Positions 44,641 through 56,133 of a DNA stretch of 64,000 nucleotides are shown here, one piece after another. The stretch is from Selaginella moellendorffii. Its lineage: Eukaryota > Streptophyta > Lycopodiopsida > Selaginellales > Selaginellaceae. The stretch is from the NCBI RefSeq assembly GCF_000143415.4, contig NW_003314305.1:125563-189562 (forward strand), in the 5' to 3' direction. The first letter of the stretch is position 1; the number at the start of each line of letters is the position of its first letter. The notes below the pieces were generated by a model. It was not told where the DNA came from. It did no database searches and worked only from the letters and a program-made list of their open reading frames with translations. A program made the translations under genes and the position numbers.

Positions 44641-46924
44641 GGTAAGTCCTCCGACCACTGTAACATGGTTCCTGCACAAGCGTGAAAGCCCTTGATCATT
44701 GACTTTCGTTCAAAGCCTTCTTTTTGAACACTCGGGAACTACTTCCCTAACCTTGATAGCCTTGCCTCATGGCAAACTTCAAGACCACGCTTCTGCTGCG
44801 CCACTTTGATTTCGCGCGTTCCTTGAACCATTTACGCTTGGCCTTTCTAGGTACTAAGCTACCTAGAATCCTCTTTGGGAACCTTGAAGGAACTCTATCC
44901 CTTAGCTTGCTAAGGCCCCCCTTTTTGCGAGCTTTCCAATTACCATATAGTCTAACATGGACAATTCCATATTTTAGACTCTCCATGGCATCACGGTTGC
45001 TAGCGGCAACACCCTCGAGCCCCCACTTGATTCTCCACTCCCAGCTGGCATAACCAACCTTGGTTATGCCCTTCGATTCCTATGGTTTGGTTCTATCCCC
45101 TTACTTCTTGCTTTTGGCTTCACACCTTTCCTTCGGTCATTCTCCTCCAGACCAGGAGGATAGCTTTGCACTTTCTATCATGCCTTAGCAAGTATTCTTA
45201 GGGATGAACCTACCCGATAGCCTAGGGAGTGGTTCCTCAATCCATGTATGCTCACCCTATAATCCCACACACCGGGATTACGTTGTTGCTTACGGGCCTT
45301 TGCATGCCCATCGCTAGCCTTGCCAAAATTCCACTTTTGGCTTTGTCCAATTCGAGTAGACAATCTTCTCCTGTCTCTGCCACCTTGGACATTTGGATAG
45401 CACCTACTATCCATCATTCGCTAGGGACTTAGTCCCTTGGGCCTTATCTACTGCCCTCGCGACATCAAACACCACCTCTTGGTGTTCTAGAGTGTTCGGG
45501 TGTCCCAATGACGGCTTCCTTGACAATGAGTATTTCCTTTTATGACATTAACTTACTATATCGCAACATAAGCAACTTATCCCCCGTAAGGGTATATCCA
45601 ACTTCCCTATGCCATTAAGAAGGCTTGGATAGCTACCTTCTACCCGTTTAACCAATTATTTTGCACCTCTTGCTTAGTTGCCTCGTAGTTGTCAAGTCCT
45701 ACAACTCATTGCTGGTGCTTCCACACCTCCATCATTATCTGGGTCACCACACTTCAACTGCATGCTCTGCAGCTTAGGCTATGCCATTCCCATTTCTATT
45801 GGGATTCCTTTGGCAAGGGGTTCTCATGAACCCACTAATATAGCCTCAAGGTATCACACCTTGGCACATTTGGTGTCTCCACACCATCGGCTTCACAAGC
45901 CTACCTCTATGACACTTCTTCTTTGTGTCTAAGTCTTTGCCAAGACCAATACCACTTTCTCATGCCAACCATCCGTTAACACTGCATCATAGAGGTCACA
46001 CACAACTTTGTGTCAAAGTTGTTTTCTTTTTAGGAACACCTTTCCCACGACTTTAGCATGGCACATTTTGCCATCGATGAGATACCCTCTGTTCTCATCC
46101 TTGGATCCTATGATCCCCCCCCATCCTTTGTGGGGTACAACACACCTCAGTCCAAATGCTTCCATCAGTCCTTTTAGGACCATCCTTTGACTCTACTTGA
46201 GTCATCCAGCAGTTTTGGACTTGGTTAATCCACAGACCCGTAAGGTCCTACTTGTGAGGCACTAGCTCACTGGAATACACTTCTTGCATTCCTGTCATAC
46301 TCAAAAGGACTATTTTCACAAGTGTTACTCTGACACTTGATTTTGTTCTCTGGGGCAACCTTTGCCCCTTAAGACTACTTGTCCATGTGATGAGAATACC
46401 AACTCATCTCTAAGTACACCCCCTAACTCCTTGGGTTGTTCCAGCATTTATTAAAGGTAGCCCCGGCTGCCATTTCAAGGACTTGAGTCCTCTTTCGTAT
46501 TTGACCTCCCACGGTCATTACCTCTGGTCTCACATTCATGAGCACCAACTTCAACTATATGAGGATAATCTTGTGACTCCTTTATTGTTTTGGAGTCTAC
46601 ATCTTTCCCGTAATCCCAACTATAGTTATTTATCACAACTACGTTAACCCATTTGCTGCGTCAAACGCTCATTTGGATCACATCCTCCTCTCTGAGGAGA
46701 CCTTATACTGTTCCTAAGATCCCAAAGTCGTTCCATTATTGGCCCTTTTTTATCCACCACCTCGTTTACAAGTTCACACGTGAACTGTAATGGAGAGCTA
46801 TGTCTTCCCGACTTGCTACTCCACAAGGATAGGCCCACTCCTCGGACCTTCCGATGCCAACACAAGTGATGATATACTTGAGCACCAATAAAAGTCGGAC
46901 TAAGGAACAGCTCCGATACCAAAT
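44641..46924 (-). mobile_element. Element A internal region, 5' half
   Basis: It matches element C's 59022-61290 in reverse complement and ends at the primer-binding site beside LTR 3. No protein motif recognised on either strand. Confidence 0.8.
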
Positions 46925-48657
46925 TGTAAGCGACTAAATTTTTCATTTTACTTTAGTCACTTAACCGCACCTCCGACCACTTAGAGGAGTCTCACTCACA
47001 ACCTCCATAAGTCCTATTTTTGACTTGGGCCTACTAGCCTCGAGAATGGCATCCCCGCCACTCAACTTCGTGCACTTGGTCCAAGTGCTTCATGTGTCCG
47101 ATCCCATGACCAACACCCCAAGGTACCACCAACATATCAGCCTGTTACGCTAAGGCCATGCCCATTCACCTTGGTCACAACGATGGTCTGACACCACCTG
47201 CATCCCAGTCCCGTCACTCAAAGACTGGGCCATCCATCCATGAATGATCATCCCAGATCCACTCCTTAGCATCCTTAGGATGCCCATTGACATGGGGATT
47301 AGCCTTCCCCAATATCTCCATTCCAGTCCCCACTAAGTCCCTTTTCGTCCATGGCCGTGTTCGCCAACACTACCATTGGATCGAGGCTCACAGGCCCGAC
47401 CACTAAGTCCCATGGTCCTCTGGGACTTCCTCACCACACGACTGCATCCTTGGTCACTACCCCAGAGGACTGCTCCTCTTCCTTTCCACAGTCTGGGCTT
47501 TTGGGACAACATTTCGGAACACTGTGGCCTTATGCGAGCCACCTGGGTATTCTCCCCGCCTTCCGCCCTTGGGTGCTCTAGCCATGGGCTTAGAGCGAGG
47601 TTCCATTGAGCCACGCCTGGTATCCAAGTAGGTAGTGCCACCCACACTTGGACTGGGAGCATCGGCCAGTCGATCTCCCGGGGAAACTAGAGCCGGCTCT
47701 TGAACACTTCACCAAGCTACCCCACTTGTCGGTCCGTATTCACTCTAGTCTTGGACTTCCCAGTGGTCAGCTCATCACCCAACACTGGGTCTAGCCTTCC
47801 TGGGCCATACTGACCTTTCCTGGCCAAACTGGCTCCACTGGGCTCTAACCGCCACACTCTCCCTACTATACTTTTGGAACCCCCCGCAGCCCCCCCCCCC
47901 CCCTGGGGGACGATCGCTTTGGGCTTTCACCCAACTGCCTGTATTAGTATTCGGACTCGGACTCAGACTCGGACTCAGACTCGGTCTCGGTCCCGAATTC
48001 GGATTCGGACTCGGTCTCGGTCTCGGTCTTGGTCCCGGTCTCGGTCCCGGTCCCGGTCTCGGTTCCATCTCGGACTCCATCTCGGACTCCACCTCAGGTC
48101 CATCTCGGACTCCACCTCGGGTCCATCTCAGACTCCATCTCGGGTCCATCTCGGACTCCATCTCGGGTCCATCTCGGACTCCATCTCGGTCCATCTCGGA
48201 CTCCATATCGGACTCCATCTCAGACTCCATCTCAAACTCCATATCGGACCCCATTTCGGACTCCATCTCGGACTCCATATCAGACCCCATTTTGGACTCC
48301 ATCTCGGACTCCATATCGGACTCCATTTCGGGTCCATCTTGGACTCCATCTCGGACTCCATATCGGACTCCACTTCGGGTCCATCTCGGACTCCATCTCG
48401 GGTTCGCCTCGGACTCCATCTCGGACACTTCCACGTGTCATGTGTTGGTCCTTTTGGGTCCCTTTTTAGAGCCTCGTTTATGGCTCGCTTCGTGCTCATT
48501 CCTCGAGCACTTTGTTGGGAGTTCCACTCCCGCTCTCGACCTTTCAAGTCGGAGCTTTTAGTCCAAACATGTTATGCTCGTTTGGCTTTCGCTTCAGCCA
48601 CTACCACGTGGCGCCCTTCCAGCTCCACTTTGGGGCCTAGGGATTTTGTGTCTCACA
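46925..48657 (-). repeat. LTR 3 (5' LTR of element A)
   Basis: 1733 bp; longer than LTR 1 mainly through its minisatellite. The primer-binding site lies at its left edge. Confidence 0.9.
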
Positions 48658-49810
48658 TTGGAGTTAATTGCAGTTTCTTGTCCGTTTAAGTTGGTAGTAT
48701 TTAATCTGATGGGACTTTTTCCACGATCAACTGCTAGCAATGAGTATGTTATTATTGCTTTTAATTACTTGACTCGCTAGGTGAAAATTAATGCTTTTGG
48801 TAGTGCGTTTGCAACTATTGTTGGATACTTCATCTTCAATCAAGTGGTGTTCTAGCATTCTTGTCTAAAGCAGATTCTTTTGGATAATAGTCCTACATTT
48901 ATAGCCGAGGCATTTCATATTTTGATGTCTCGGTTGGGGATATGCCACACTTTCATGAGTTCTTATTATCCATAGTCAGAAGGTTTGGTGGAACTGTTTA
49001 TTTAGACCTTCAAAAGGATGATCGTGAAGTACATGAATTTTTAGCATTCAAATTGAAATGATTATTTGCCATCTTTTCGGTATGTGTATGTTACAGAGGT
49101 GCAGAGTTCTATTGGTGCTTCACCATATAAACTCCTATATAGTTATGATTCAATATCACAAATGGAGTTGGGTTTACCTTCGCGATTGCCATGAATTACT
49201 GATGCTAGGTCATGGGATTAATATTTAATAAGCATTCTTCTACTTGTCCAAGCAGAGTTTGTTGAACACTTAGGCTGCGTACAAGTTGAACAACAATAGC
49301 ACTATAACTCCCATCATTATCCATTTGTAGAGTACAAAGTGGATGACTTAGTATTAGTCTATTTTCCTCATATTACGATACGTGGTTTATCTAAGAGGCT
49401 TCTTACTTAGTGGAAAAGACCATATCAAATGTTGCGGCAAGTTGGATTGCAAGTTTATAAGGTTTGGCATAACGTTCAATAGATCGATCCTTCAGAAATT
49501 GTGCATGTGCAAAAGTTAAAATGTTTTGTATAAAGGGATCAAGAACAATTGGCACCACCTATAAATCCATTGATGCCTCCTCCTGATGTTCTTCGAAGTC
49601 CTAGTCCATCCATAAGAAAACTTTGATAGTTTTCCATCATTCTGAGAGGAGGGGATGATTGAGGTTCAAGTGTGTGGCTACCATGCCGTATATTAATATT
49701 AGCGTAATGGGATTTTAGTAGCTGTCAGATTGATTTTAATCCAAACCACTCACTCCTGTATATAAATTAAGGTTTTTGGGTTAATTGATATGCAAATTTT
49801 TGTAGTTCTG
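48658..49810 (+). mobile_element. Element B, 3' part: integrase core and 3' LTR
   Basis: Resumes exactly where element A interrupted it. Broken frames give LFPRSTASNEYVIIAFNYLT, then ILLDNSPTFIAEAF and MSRLGICHTF, the catalytic core of a Ty3/gypsy integrase, with stops between. The 3' LTR-like block is at about 49664-49810. Confidence 0.85.
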
Positions 49811-50040
49811 TGAATGCACAGAATATAAAAATAAAATACAAAATATGCATATCAATTAGCCCAAAAACTTTAACTTATATACAGGTGTAAGTATACAACA
49901 TCATAGCAATACACTTTGGACCTCATAATTATTTTTATATTTATTTATATTTATATTAGGCAATTTAGATGCTCCTCTCTTCACAAGGGTCCCTCCATCC
50001 ATAAATTCTTTTCTATACTTCTTGACTTATGCCACTTGCA
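49740..50040. repeat. Inverted copy of element B LTR sequence
   Basis: Bases 49835-49890 (GCATATCAATTAGCCCAAAA...) are the reverse complement of LTR text at 49745-49795, giving a head-to-head arrangement. A short block with GGCAATTTAGATGCTCC (49958-49974) echoes the 36.0-36.3 kb repeat. Confidence 0.7.
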
Positions 50041-50299
50041 CGTGTTCTAAGTTTGACTTGCAATATTTGAAAAATTACTCTTGATGTAGTCAGTAAGATC
50101 TGCTGATGAGGATCTTCGTCAAGTTGGTGATGGGTCTTCTATATGGAATATCCTATTGAAAACTAAGGAAGAAGAGAAACTCTATAGCTAAGATATCATC
50201 ATTGTTATACATACACATGTGAGAGTTTGTGACTCTCTAAATCTACCTCAACCATATGGTGATCTCAAATGTACTACATCATTGGAGTATTTTCTTGCC

Positions 50300-50870
50300 T
50301 GGTCGCCTAATACCCCATCAAGCATCCTAAAATAGCTTGCTCCCAATTTTGCAGGAAGTTCTTTGTGGTGAGCGTCCATTTGCACACATACCCAATGTGT
50401 TGATATGGTGCGATGCTATACCCTGGCCGATTTGAGGCATCTTTCGGAAAATTTCCTTTGTCCCAAAGAACCGTGTGAGGAGCCCCATACTGGCAAATGA
50501 TCTTCCTAAAGAACCATTTGCTCACCTCTGAGGCCAAACCAGGTAATGATTTTTTGCTGCGGATTTTAGGTAGGTGTGGAATCCTCTTTTGGTTTGGCCA
50601 TTCTTTCTATTTGGAGGCTCCAGGGGGAGCACAAGTAATTGGATGTGCTGAGAATCTCTCGTTGCATTCTTACTAGATATGTTGATGCAGAACTTTGGAA
50701 ACTTGGTAGAGCTTTTGGTTTTTCTTTGGAGCTGTCCATTTCTGGCCATCGTTTCCCATTGTGTACACTGATAGACCTGATTATAGGACGAAAACAATGT
50801 CAGAACAGAAAACAAAGACATTTCAAGGCGGAGTGCACGAAAACAAATATTTAAAAGGAAGAAGAAAAAA
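50300..50870 (-). mobile_element. Fragment of another retroelement integrase
   Basis: Minus-strand frame 50307-50537 reads SEVSKWFFRKIICQYGAPHT then LWDKGNF, the part of an integrase core normally seen as IFCRYGAP...TDQGSEF. A continuing frame (50522-50875) precedes it, with a stop between. Dead fragment. Confidence 0.6.
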
Positions 50871-51229
50871 AACAAACATCTCGCAAGCGGGGTGATGTCC
50901 TGTCAAATGTAGTCTTGCTCGATGGATGGTGTTCTAGTGAAAATATCCAAAAACCTGAAGAGGATGCTCGTAATTTAAAAAAGGTGTCGCAAGCGTGATC
51001 ATCATCCATAGTTCTTCTCGTTTCCTTCGGCATTTATGATCTTCTTGAGCTTGATCTTCTTGAGCATTTCACAAAGTAATTGTATGAGCGCGAGCAAAGA
51101 AATAAAATCATGGTCTTTTAGCATGTACACCCTGGAACTTGTCCACAGCGGCATATCCATCCCAGCGCAAATGCTCCTCTCTAAGGATACTTCTCGCTCT
51201 TCATCTCTTTCTTGGATGATTCATTTTGA

Positions 51230-51545
51230 AATGCTAAATGAGCAACGCAACACGACCATAGCTTACATTGAATTTTTGTTGCATGCCATCCACAGGCGGC
51301 TGCAACCAGTCGATCCAAAAAAACATTAAAACAGAAATGTCACTTGACGTCTGCCAAGTGTAAAGTGATACCTGAGTCGCAATAAAAGAAAGGTAGCGCA
51401 CCATTTGAAAGCCACCGGAATCCGTGAGCAGTGGCCAGTTCATAAACTCGTGCAGGCCTCCCACGGCGTCCAGGTCTCAAAGCGACTTGATAATTTCCAA
51501 AAATAATCTCGCAACCAGAGGACTGCTAGAATCCGCAACCCCCCC
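51230..51545 (-). pseudogene. Broken tRNA-guanine transglycosylase (queuine tRNA-ribosyltransferase)
   Basis: The minus strand gives CEIIFGNYQVALRPG, then after a frame change LDAVGGLHEFMNW and PLLTDSGGFQM, then a damaged HLADV and PPVDGMQQ, in the order of the eukaryotic TGT catalytic subunit (GNTYHLALRPG, GLHKFMNW, LTDSGGFQM, HLAD, SPVDG). Frameshifts and a stop separate the pieces, and the downstream zinc-binding region is not found. TGT exchanges queuine into tRNA wobble positions. This copy is inactive unless the breaks are unrecognised introns. Confidence 0.7.
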
Positions 51546-51829
51546 AAAAAAGAAGACAAACCAAGTTTATAACAAAAAGAAAAATTGCTTTCCCTGAGTT
51601 CCCAATACCTGAACAACAGATAATTTCTAGAGAACCACACGATAGAGATCAAACAAGAAAAACGCGTCAGGAGTTCGCATAGAAACGCCACAGTAAAAAT
51701 CGCGCACATAACAAATCTATGCCCCAGCTCGCCAAGACAATTTCTGGGAGGACAAACGTTTTATACGGTACACTGTACCTATATAATCCAAAAAAAAAAC
51801 CAAATCCAAAATCAGCGATGAGCTCCTTG

Positions 51830-52290
51830 AAGAAAGACTTTTCTATCTGTTGGGAGACGCTTGCGAATCCACTCTACCCAATGTTTTTCCCTCTCCTTTT
51901 GGAGCTCGGCGTTGATCATCTTGAGCTCCAAACTTCGTGGTGGAGCTTTTCTTCTCGTCTCCTGCCACTGCTGATGAGCTTTGGGATCACTGGCTGCATG
52001 GATAAAATCTAACCTGTTGATGCCACGGGATCTTCATCATGGCATTGTCTTGGCTCCTTTGATGTTGACTGTATTCGTCTTCCAGTTTCTCGAAGGCAGT
52101 GGAGACAGTGGATCCAGGACTCTGTCGCAAAGGCAAGTAAGACACAATTCGTTTTTTGTTGGTGTTATAGTTAATGCGAACGAGGTGAAAGGTTACGTCG
52201 TCCAAGCTCTCCGTCATCAGGCTTCGCTTTTGAACACTTTCGTTTCGATTTCCTCTCAGCTGTTGCTCTGTTGCAATTTCTGTTGGCAAT
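51830..52290 (-). other. Coding-like minus-strand frames, unresolved
   Basis: One frame (about 52010-52150) reads STVSTAFEKLEDEYSQHQRS then NAMMKIPWHQQ. A second (about 51850-52010) reads DPKAHQQWQETRRKAPPRSL then EKHWVEWIRKRLP. They look like two pieces of a small helical protein, but only 20 bp of intron-like sequence separates them and phase does not close. Not recognised. Confidence 0.35.
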
Positions 52291-52475
52291 TTCCCTCGAG
52301 TTGTGTGGTTTTGGAGACTTTACTGCGTCGTTACTTTCCTGTCTCGGGGGCCTCAGGGACTTGACCAAAGAAGTGGTAAATCTCGGACAAGGATTTCTCG
52401 AGCCACTGATTTCTTACAAAGTCGGTGTCGTCCCTGGATCCAGAAATTCTAGAAAGACGCTTTTATCTCGATGAA

Positions 52476-52556
52476 ATAGATTCAACCTTCCTCTTACATC
52501 CTGTTTTTCATCCCAGCTGGAAAAAAAACAGGATGTAAGAGGAAGGTTGAATCTAT
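52476..52556. repeat. Perfect 33-bp inverted repeat with 15-nt loop
   Basis: Arms 52476-52508 and 52524-52556 are exactly complementary (inner part TCTTACATCCTG / CAGGATGTAAGA). The loop is CATCCCAGCTGGAAA. It lies 131 bp upstream of the phosphatase ATG. Confidence 0.95.
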
Positions 52557-52686
52557 ATCAAAGGGAAATAAAGAATATATTGAGAATACACGAAAGGCAA
52601 TTCGCCATAAGGGTTAGGGCAAGCTTATCACTTGCAAGGTCTAGATCTAGAGAAAGAGAGAGCGAGGAAATTGGGAGTATAACAGG

Positions 52687-53550
52687 ATGCAAAATTGCTA
52701 TATTATTCTAGATTTAGATGAAACACTAGTTAGGGAAACTGAAGATTCAAAGTATGCCAATGCTTTTTACACACCAATGCATGGGAGTTCTGAATTCTTG
52801 TCAGTTCTCAATGCAATCCCCAATGTGCAGATGCATTTTTTTAGCTCGGGTAGAGAGTGTAGGAACATACCTCTTGTGCAACAGATCATGGAGGGTTGCT
52901 GCTTAAGGTGTAGCTACAATATCTTTTCTATGTCTCACATGACAAAGGAATCTGGTTCTTGGGATTACAAAAAGAAGTTGGAGAACTTGGGTTTTGAGCT
53001 TCCATGGACTATCATGGTGGATGATGAATCCTCAGATGTTGCAGCTACTGGTGAAGAGATCAATTTCTTGCAAATGTATTATTTTAGTCAATCAGAGCAT
53101 TTGCAAGATCGGGAAGTACTAAGGCTACGGAGAGAAAACAGTTTGATCCGAGCTCTTGGTTTGATAATTTGGGCTTTGGAACTGTCAATGATAGCGAATT
53201 GCACTTTGGTTCAAGCTTTGGTTGCAATACAGTGGGACCAAAATGGCAAGTATGCCCATCAACGAACGAATGCAATACAAGTTTATGAAGCTGGACTGGC
53301 CGCAATGCAAAAAGTAAATCCAAATATCGTGCTTTTGGGTTGCACTAACAATGCTATGGTTTATCCATGGTCTGAATTAAAGATGGATCATCATTCAAAC
53401 GCACATGAAAAGTTTTGGAGGATTGGGTTTGGGAAGCAAAAGATAGACAGACTAATGATGCATAGACTACAATTAGATGTTTCTCTCCCAGCAGTTAAGA
53501 CTCGTGATGTGGAAGAGGATCTTTGTATTGATGCATTGTATTGCCAATAG
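52687..53550 (+). CDS. HAD phosphatase, FCP1/NLI-interacting-factor-like
   Basis: Intronless, 287 aa. The HAD signature DLDETLV (residues 9-15, DxDxT) lies at the very N-terminus, motif II is FFSSG (51-55), a motif III-like Lys lies in SWDYKKKLENLG (91-102) and motif IV is VDDESSD (111-117). This layout fits the FCP1/SCP (NLI) group of protein phosphatases, though the C-terminal 150 residues (from about 130) are not recognised. The start ATG follows an in-frame stop-containing leader. The DNA is more AT-rich than the genes in the left half, and no intron is present. The gene stands alone between repeat blocks. Confidence 0.75.
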   Translation: MQNCYIILDLDETLVRETEDSKYANAFYTPMHGSSEFLSVLNAIPNVQMHFFSSGRECRNIPLVQQIMEGCCLRCSYNIFSMSHMTKESGSWDYKKKLENLGFELPWTIMVDDESSDVAATGEEINFLQMYYFSQSEHLQDREVLRLRRENSLIRALGLIIWALELSMIANCTLVQALVAIQWDQNGKYAHQRTNAIQVYEAGLAAMQKVNPNIVLLGCTNNAMVYPWSELKMDHHSNAHEKFWRIGFGKQKIDRLMMHRLQLDVSLPAVKTRDVEEDLCIDALYCQ

Positions 53551-54420
53551 CAAAAGAAACTTTGAAAAGATACACAGACGTTTCAGGGGCTTTTAAAAAC
53601 AGCCACTACTGGCCGAAGCATCAACAGGTTCTTGAGATTTCGAGATTCAATCCCGTCAGATGTACGTTTTCCTTTTGTGGTGCGGTGGTGGTCTGGGTGA
53701 CGAGAACGCCAGCCTTCTCTCTGCTACACTGTCAACATGAACGAACAGATGATCTGAGCTTGGCTTACCTGCTCCACTATGCGTCGGCAGAAGAAAGCAA
53801 CGTACATGAATTCTATGTCGACATGCTTACCGCCAAAGCAAGGAGCAGGGCAGGTGGCGAGTTTGACAAAGTAATAAACTGCACTTCATTGCATAATATC
53901 TCATGCTTCTAGATGGGCACTGCGAGTTTCCTAGAATTTATGTCCACCAAAACAAAAGGAAGAAGTTTTCTTGTCCAGCACAGTGAAGTGCCTTAACCGC
54001 ACCTTGTACATCAACGAGGTTCCTACACCCGCCGGTCCCTAGCTCAAAAGCAGCTCTTGAAAAAGATCATCCTGCCGGATCCAGGCTTTTACAAGCTCCG
54101 GCTCCTCATTCTTCAATTCCAATTCATCGCCCTCTTCGAATTCCCAGCCGGAGGAATCTCTCTAGTTGACACTAGAGCTAAAGGCATAAAGAAAGGAGAG
54201 AATGGGGCCAAACCCGAAAGACTGTTTGTGAGTGTAGTACCAGCGCATAGCTTTGCGGCGTCCTTGGCTAGACTTGGCGGGGGCGCCATCAAAGGCGCCA
54301 CTAGAAAAGATCGAAATTAAGAGGGAAAAGGTGGGAGATTTCTTACTTGACGCTGATGCCGTGACTGTTGTTCCCCGCACCAGTCAATCTGCCGCGTTCC
54401 ATCAGGGAGCAGCCCTAAAA
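53551..54420. other. Coding-like fragments, no gene model
   Basis: The plus strand at about 53730-53870 reads LSLAYLLHYASAEESNVHEF and YVDMLTAKARSRAGGEFDK. The minus strand at about 54165-54310 reads GRRKAMRWYYTHKQSFGFGP. Neither belongs to a family I recognise, and neither extends to a complete frame. Confidence 0.35.
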
Positions 54421-54732
54421 TAAAAGTAATGCCAAACTAATCTTTAGAAATAATATATATACTTGTAGAATATATATGTTTTGATAAATTAAAATACTAA
54501 ATTTTTATTTTTAAAACGTAAACTAAAAGTGTATCATAATATCCTTTGTCTTCTTGAAAAACATTTACTGTTTAAATTCAGTTTTTGTATTGTAACAAAA
54601 TTTTGTTATGTGAATCATTGATGAATCAAAATATAACTTTTTACCTTCATAAATTAGATGAGAATTTGTAAATAGTTACAATAATTTAAAACCTCATAAT
54701 CTATTATGACATAAAAATTTCAAAAAAACTTT

Positions 54733-54790
<58 letters not shown>

Positions 54791-55620
54791 AAGAGAGAGA
54801 GATAGATATATATAGATAGATAGTTAGATAGATATAGATATAGATATAGATATAGAGTGACATACATAAATTTCTATTATTATTTTTATATTCATTATTA
54901 GTTTTATTTCATTTGATTTTAAAAAGATATATATAAGTAATTTAATATGCTTTCTCATACCAATTAATCCACCAGAATACAACATATTTTAAAGCTTTTA
55001 ACTAACTTTTAAAATTTAAATTTAAATTTAAATATGAACCTATATAAAAATTAATTTCTACAACTAACAACATTTAAAACAAAAATTAGTAAATATTATT
55101 AAAATACTTTTAAAAAATTAGTGCTGAAGGTGTAATATATAGTATTTTGTAATATTTATAAATGAAAAACATAGGAATACAACAATAATAACTAATGATA
55201 TAATTTTAATATGAGAGGTTTAATATATTCCAAGAAAACTATTTTTATAGTTTTGCACTCCCAACTAAAGTTAAGGAAGTATAAGTTACTTGCAAAAAGT
55301 GAGCATTAATAAAACTTTATAATTTTTAAATCATTTTGTTAAATAATTCATATTTTTATGCTTAAGTGATTTTGTATCAAATTATAATTTAGTAAATAAA
55401 TTTTAAAAGTTGATTTAGCTGTTAAGAATGGGCTACATACTATATTGAGAGAAAACTTTCATCTAATCTATTATAATATATAGTTTGCAACATTCTATAT
55501 TTTAGTGTTCCAAAATACAAGTATTGAAATCACTTTATAAATACCATTATTTACACCTTGTAATCTTAAAATAAAAGTTAATCTTTATAGTAATTATTTT
55601 GTGAAATCCAAGTATATAGC
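54421..55620. other. AT-rich gene-free stretch
   Basis: Strongly AT-rich with no supported coding sequence. A compound microsatellite is the only clear structure. Confidence 0.8.
54732..54857. repeat. Compound microsatellite (TA)n (GA)n (GATA)n
   Basis: TA dinucleotides run into about 25 GA dinucleotides, then GATA and GATATA units. Confidence 0.97.
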
Positions 55621-55624
55621 TATG

Positions 55625-56133
55625 ATGTAACATGTTAATATTAACATAATGGGATTTTGAAAGCTGTTAGTGAACCACTCACTTTTATATAAAAGTTAAG
55701 GTTTTTGAGCTAATTAATATGCACATTTTTATACTACATTGTCATATTCTATACACTCACATTGGTGGAGGTGAGAGGCAACTTTGATTGTCTCTAAGAA
55801 ATGCTTGGATTTAGGATTTTGGTTTAGATTTAACTTTAGCATTATTTAAATCTCACTTCCTTATAACTTTTTAAATATTTTTTTCTTTTGTTTTTTTCTT
55901 TTTCATTCATTTTCATAATAGAGCAATAGCTCTAACTTTAAAATAGCAATTGATGCAATTGATCAATGTTATATAGTTGCAATTAAACAATCAAACTTAA
56001 TTGATGACAATATTTACAGCGTATGGTACAATTCCTCCCACACTTACTACCAATCCTTATGTTCCACTAGAATTCTTTTATGAGAATTTTAAGAATAATA
56101 TGTATCATTGATTCAATCACTTTATGGTGATTG
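55625..56133 (+). mobile_element. Second element B fragment (LTR and gag start)
   Basis: It matches 36320-36830: the LTR text (TTAATATTA, AATGGGATTTTG), ATTCTATACACTCACATTGGTG, and the start of the gag region. It is cut off by the A-family LTR at 56134 within a stretch matching about 36825. Confidence 0.85.

Larger units (their letters stand above)
39624..48657 (-). mobile_element. Element A: complete LTR retrotransposon without recognisable genes
   Basis: In minus orientation: 5' LTR 46925-48657, a primer-binding site just inside it (about 46910-46923, minus strand TTGGTATCGGAGC, near-complementary to initiator tRNA-Met), an internal region, and 3' LTR 39624-41235. LTRs begin TGTGAGACAC and end CGCTTACA. 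A perfect 5-bp target duplication TTGGA flanks it (39619-39623 and 48658-48662). The internal region, about 4.1 kb once the nested LTR at 43100-44640 is removed, shows no gag, RT or integrase motifs, so it resembles a non-autonomous LARD moved by another element's enzymes. It lies inside element B's integrase. Confidence 0.9.

Noticed and set aside
43678-44645. Long plus-strand frames of about 290-310 codons (SRTPSRVHLGLHLG-type repeats)
   Set aside because: They run through the LTR minisatellite, appear in several frames and both strands at once, and recur in every LTR copy.
54732-54857. Microsatellite as a possible CRISPR-like array or origin
   Set aside because: Simple TA/GA/GATA repeats without spacers; ordinary eukaryotic low-complexity DNA.
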